Assembly: GCA_001795235.1 (NCBI GenBank)
Contig: MGNZ01000067.1
Span: 1 to 14,743 of the forward strand
DNA length: 14,743 nucleotides
DNA from: Chloroflexi bacterium RBG_16_64_32
GTDB lineage: Bacteria > Chloroflexota > Dehalococcoidia > SM23-28-2 > RBG-16-64-32
Reading direction: 5' to 3'
Within the stretch, counting starts at the first letter, position 1, and each line of letters opens with the position of its first letter. The translations under genes and the position numbers were made by a program. Positions 13,665 to 14,743 of the stretch are shown in pieces. Below the pieces are notes generated by a model that saw nothing but the letters and a program-made list of their open reading frames with translations, made no database searches and had not been told where the DNA came from.

Positions 13665-14446
13665 CGCCCAATGGCCAGCCGCTCTATGAGCCAGCGGGGT
13701 AGGCCTGCGTCCTCCATCAGCCTCTGTGTGGCCGGTATGTCGTACTCCACTCGGTGAACGGTGATCGTCTTCTGTTCGGAGTCGTATACGGCGTAGGCGG
13801 CGCGGGGGTCGCCGTCGCGGGGCTGGCCGACGCCGCCCGGGTTGATCACGAGTTTGCGGTCGCCGGGTAGCTGCCGGCGGGCGCCGTCCTCCAGGTGGTA
13901 CAGCTCGCAGCCGTGGGGGAACTCATCGCCTGGCAATACCAGCACCGGTATGTGGGTGTGGCCGACGAAGCTGAAAGGCGTCTGCTGCCGCTCAAGGTGG
14001 GCCAGGGCCGCCTCGTGGGAGTGGAGGTACTCCCAGATGGGGTCGCGCAGGGTGCCGTGGACGAGCGTGAACTCCGCGCCTGACGCCCCGGCCTCCGGGC
14101 TGGCGTCTCGGCCGGCCCCGGCGTACGCCACCTCCGGCAGGGCGTTCAGGTAAGCGGCGTCGTCCTGGGAGAGCCGGGCGCGTGTCCAGACGGCGGCCGT
14201 GGCGGCGTCCGGGTTGAACTCCTCGGTGCCGATCGCCCCGGTGGCCGCCCGGTCGTGGTTGCCGGCGACCGCCACGGTGCCCAGACCCCGCAGCCTGGCG
14301 ATGCATTCCGAAGGCTGGGGGCCGTAGTCGACGGTATCGCCGAGGCACCAGAGGGCGTCGGTGGCGGCCTGGGCTTCGGCGTGGCGGAGCACGGCCTCCA
14401 GGGCGGCGAGGTTGGCGTGGACGTCGGCGAGGATGGCGATGCGCAT
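13661..14446 (-). CDS. Metallophosphoesterase, YfcE/MJ0936-like
   Basis: This 261-residue calcineurin-like phosphoesterase has all signature motifs in order: DVH (Asp8, His10), LGDTVDYG (Asp37), GNHD (Asn63, His64), LVHGT (His130) and GHTH (His163, His165). INPGGVGQPRDGDPRAAYAV (201-220) is typical of the Metallophos_2 group. These are cytosolic di-metal phosphodiesterases; natural substrates are mostly unknown. An acidic, glycine-rich insert lies at about 108-124. The start is ATG 14446 because it begins the conserved first strand (MRIAILADVHAN). The ATG at 14456 is out of frame. No strong ribosome site is seen. It is transcribed toward the zincin gene, and the two stop codons share CTAA at 13661-13664. 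Confidence 0.9.
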   Translation of the reverse strand: MRIAILADVHANLAALEAVLRHAEAQAATDALWCLGDTVDYGPQPSECIARLRGLGTVAVAGNHDRAATGAIGTEEFNPDAATAAVWTRARLSQDDAAYLNALPEVAYAGAGRDASPEAGASGAEFTLVHGTLRDPIWEYLHSHEAALAHLERQQTPFSFVGHTHIPVLVLPGDEFPHGCELYHLEDGARRQLPGDRKLVINPGGVGQPRDGDPRAAYAVYDSEQKTITVHRVEYDIPATQRLMEDAGLPRWLIERLAIGR

Positions 14447-14476
14447 CTACACCCATGGTAGGCGCGGCCCGCTTGA

Positions 14477-14488
14477 ACCGCTAGCGGT
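14477..14488. promoter_or_regulatory. Perfect 12-bp palindrome
   Basis: ACCGCTAGCGGT is fully self-complementary and lies 30 bp upstream of the metallophosphoesterase start codon. It could be a dimeric regulator site or part of a stem at the end of the minus-strand fragment at 14481-14561, whose stop codon it contains. No function can be read from it directly. Confidence 0.35.
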
Positions 14489-14561
14489 CGCGCAGCGCCT
14501 CGTTGACAGCCTCCAGAGCCAGGCGCACAATCGCTAACTCCGAGAAAAGCCTCAAGGCCGC
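14481..14561 (-). pseudogene. Stranded C-terminus-like reading frame
   Basis: Between TGA (14562-14564) and TAG (14481-14483) the minus strand reads 26 codons ending LRLFSELAIVRLALEAVNEALRDR (given here as LRLFSELAIVRLALE and AVNEALRDR). The amphipathic, Leu/Ala/Glu-rich run looks like a real protein C-terminal helix. No gene body lies upstream in any frame that I recognise. It may be a remnant of a lost gene, a very short protein from TTG 14555, or chance. Confidence 0.25.
14503..14531 (+). promoter_or_regulatory. Candidate sigma-70 promoter facing right
   Basis: A perfect TTGACA (14503-14508) is followed after exactly 17 bp by CACAAT (14526-14531), four of six with the important AAT end. 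Transcription would begin near 14538 and run into the last 200 bp of the window, where only a possible gene start at 14664 is seen. It lies antisense to the short minus-strand frame at 14481-14561, so chance is possible. Confidence 0.35.
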
Positions 14562-14627
14562 TCACACACGCGTCTGTATTGACTTCAAGCGTGGGTGAAT
14601 CCGCGCCGCCTGCGGGGTCAGTTACCC

Positions 14628-14656
14628 TTGTCGGCGCTTGACCGCCGTGCTACTAT
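14628..14656 (+). promoter_or_regulatory. Candidate promoter at right edge
   Basis: TTGTCG (14628-14633), a 17-bp spacer and TACTAT (14651-14656), each four of six matches, predict a start at about 14663. This coincides with an ATG at 14664, which would make the following frame leaderless. Confidence 0.3.
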
Positions 14657-14663
14657 TATCGCA

Positions 14664-14743
14664 ATGGTTTGTACCGTCTATGATGCGGCGGTCGGCGCTC
14701 GCCAGCCGTTCGTGTCGCAGATGAGGCTAAAGTTCTGCGCGTC
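14664..14743 (+). CDS. Possible start of a gene leaving the window
   Basis: From ATG 14664 the frame is open for 26 codons to the window edge (starting MVCTVYDAAVGARQPFV). No family can be recognised from so little, and no ribosome site precedes it. The only support is the promoter-like pair at 14628-14656, placed for a leaderless transcript. Treat this as a hint only. Confidence 0.2.
   Translation, partial: MVCTVYDAAVGARQPFVSQMRLKFCA

Noticed and set aside
14638..14659. TTGACC/TATTAT promoter near the right edge
   Set aside because: The spacer is only 10 bp, too short for a sigma-70 promoter; TTGTCG/TACTAT fits better.

Overview
The window is GC-rich bacterial chromosome with densely packed genes. 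The best guess for the source is an uncultured Chloroflexota (Dehalococcoidia-like) genome. The reasons are paralogous alpha/beta-hydrolase/class III cyclase fusions, abundant palindromic REP-type repeats of the 'CCGCTC...GAGCGG' kind, and a high-GC, short-spacer layout. This is inference from gene content and repeat style. No rRNA or other phylogenetic marker was compared.

Region 1 (1-3085) is a repeat-rich cyclase array. The window opens inside the 3' end of one hydrolase/cyclase gene (1-448). A complete paralogue follows (552-2003). Their shared catalytic 3' segments (193-436 and 1749-1992) differ at only about nine bases. Both carry palindromic repeats, read in frame, at the same point inside the cyclase domain. 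Beyond them lies an SMP-30/gluconolactonase gene (2140-3015). It sits between what look like the 5' end (2076-2134) and the 3' end (3039-3085, with a 32-bp exact match) of a third cyclase copy.

Region 2 (3086-3403) holds no gene. It has a small hairpin, a weak candidate promoter and the gyrA ribosome binding site.

Region 3 (3404-10324) is a tight plus-strand run: gyrA, a RidA-family gene, hsp20, lon, and a HEPN/minimal nucleotidyltransferase (MNT) pair. Spacers are 2, 16, 43 and 3 nt, and the last two genes overlap by 31 nt. It combines DNA supercoiling, protein and metabolite quality control, and a toxin-antitoxin-like pair just behind lon. The GyrA has an unusual 102-residue histone-H1-like basic tail.

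Region 4 (10356-12220, minus strand) is a two-gene unit: a D-2-hydroxyacid dehydrogenase followed by a creatininase-family protein. The second has lost several expected metal ligands.

Region 5 (12221-14743) holds a plus-strand gene for a membrane-anchored HExxH (zincin-like) protein. It ends in overlapping stop codons with a convergent YfcE/MJ0936-type metallophosphoesterase. The last 300 bp hold a perfect 12-bp palindrome, two candidate promoters, a stranded C-terminus-like reading frame, and possibly the first codons of a gene that leaves the window.

No tRNA, rRNA, CRISPR array or intact insertion sequence was seen.
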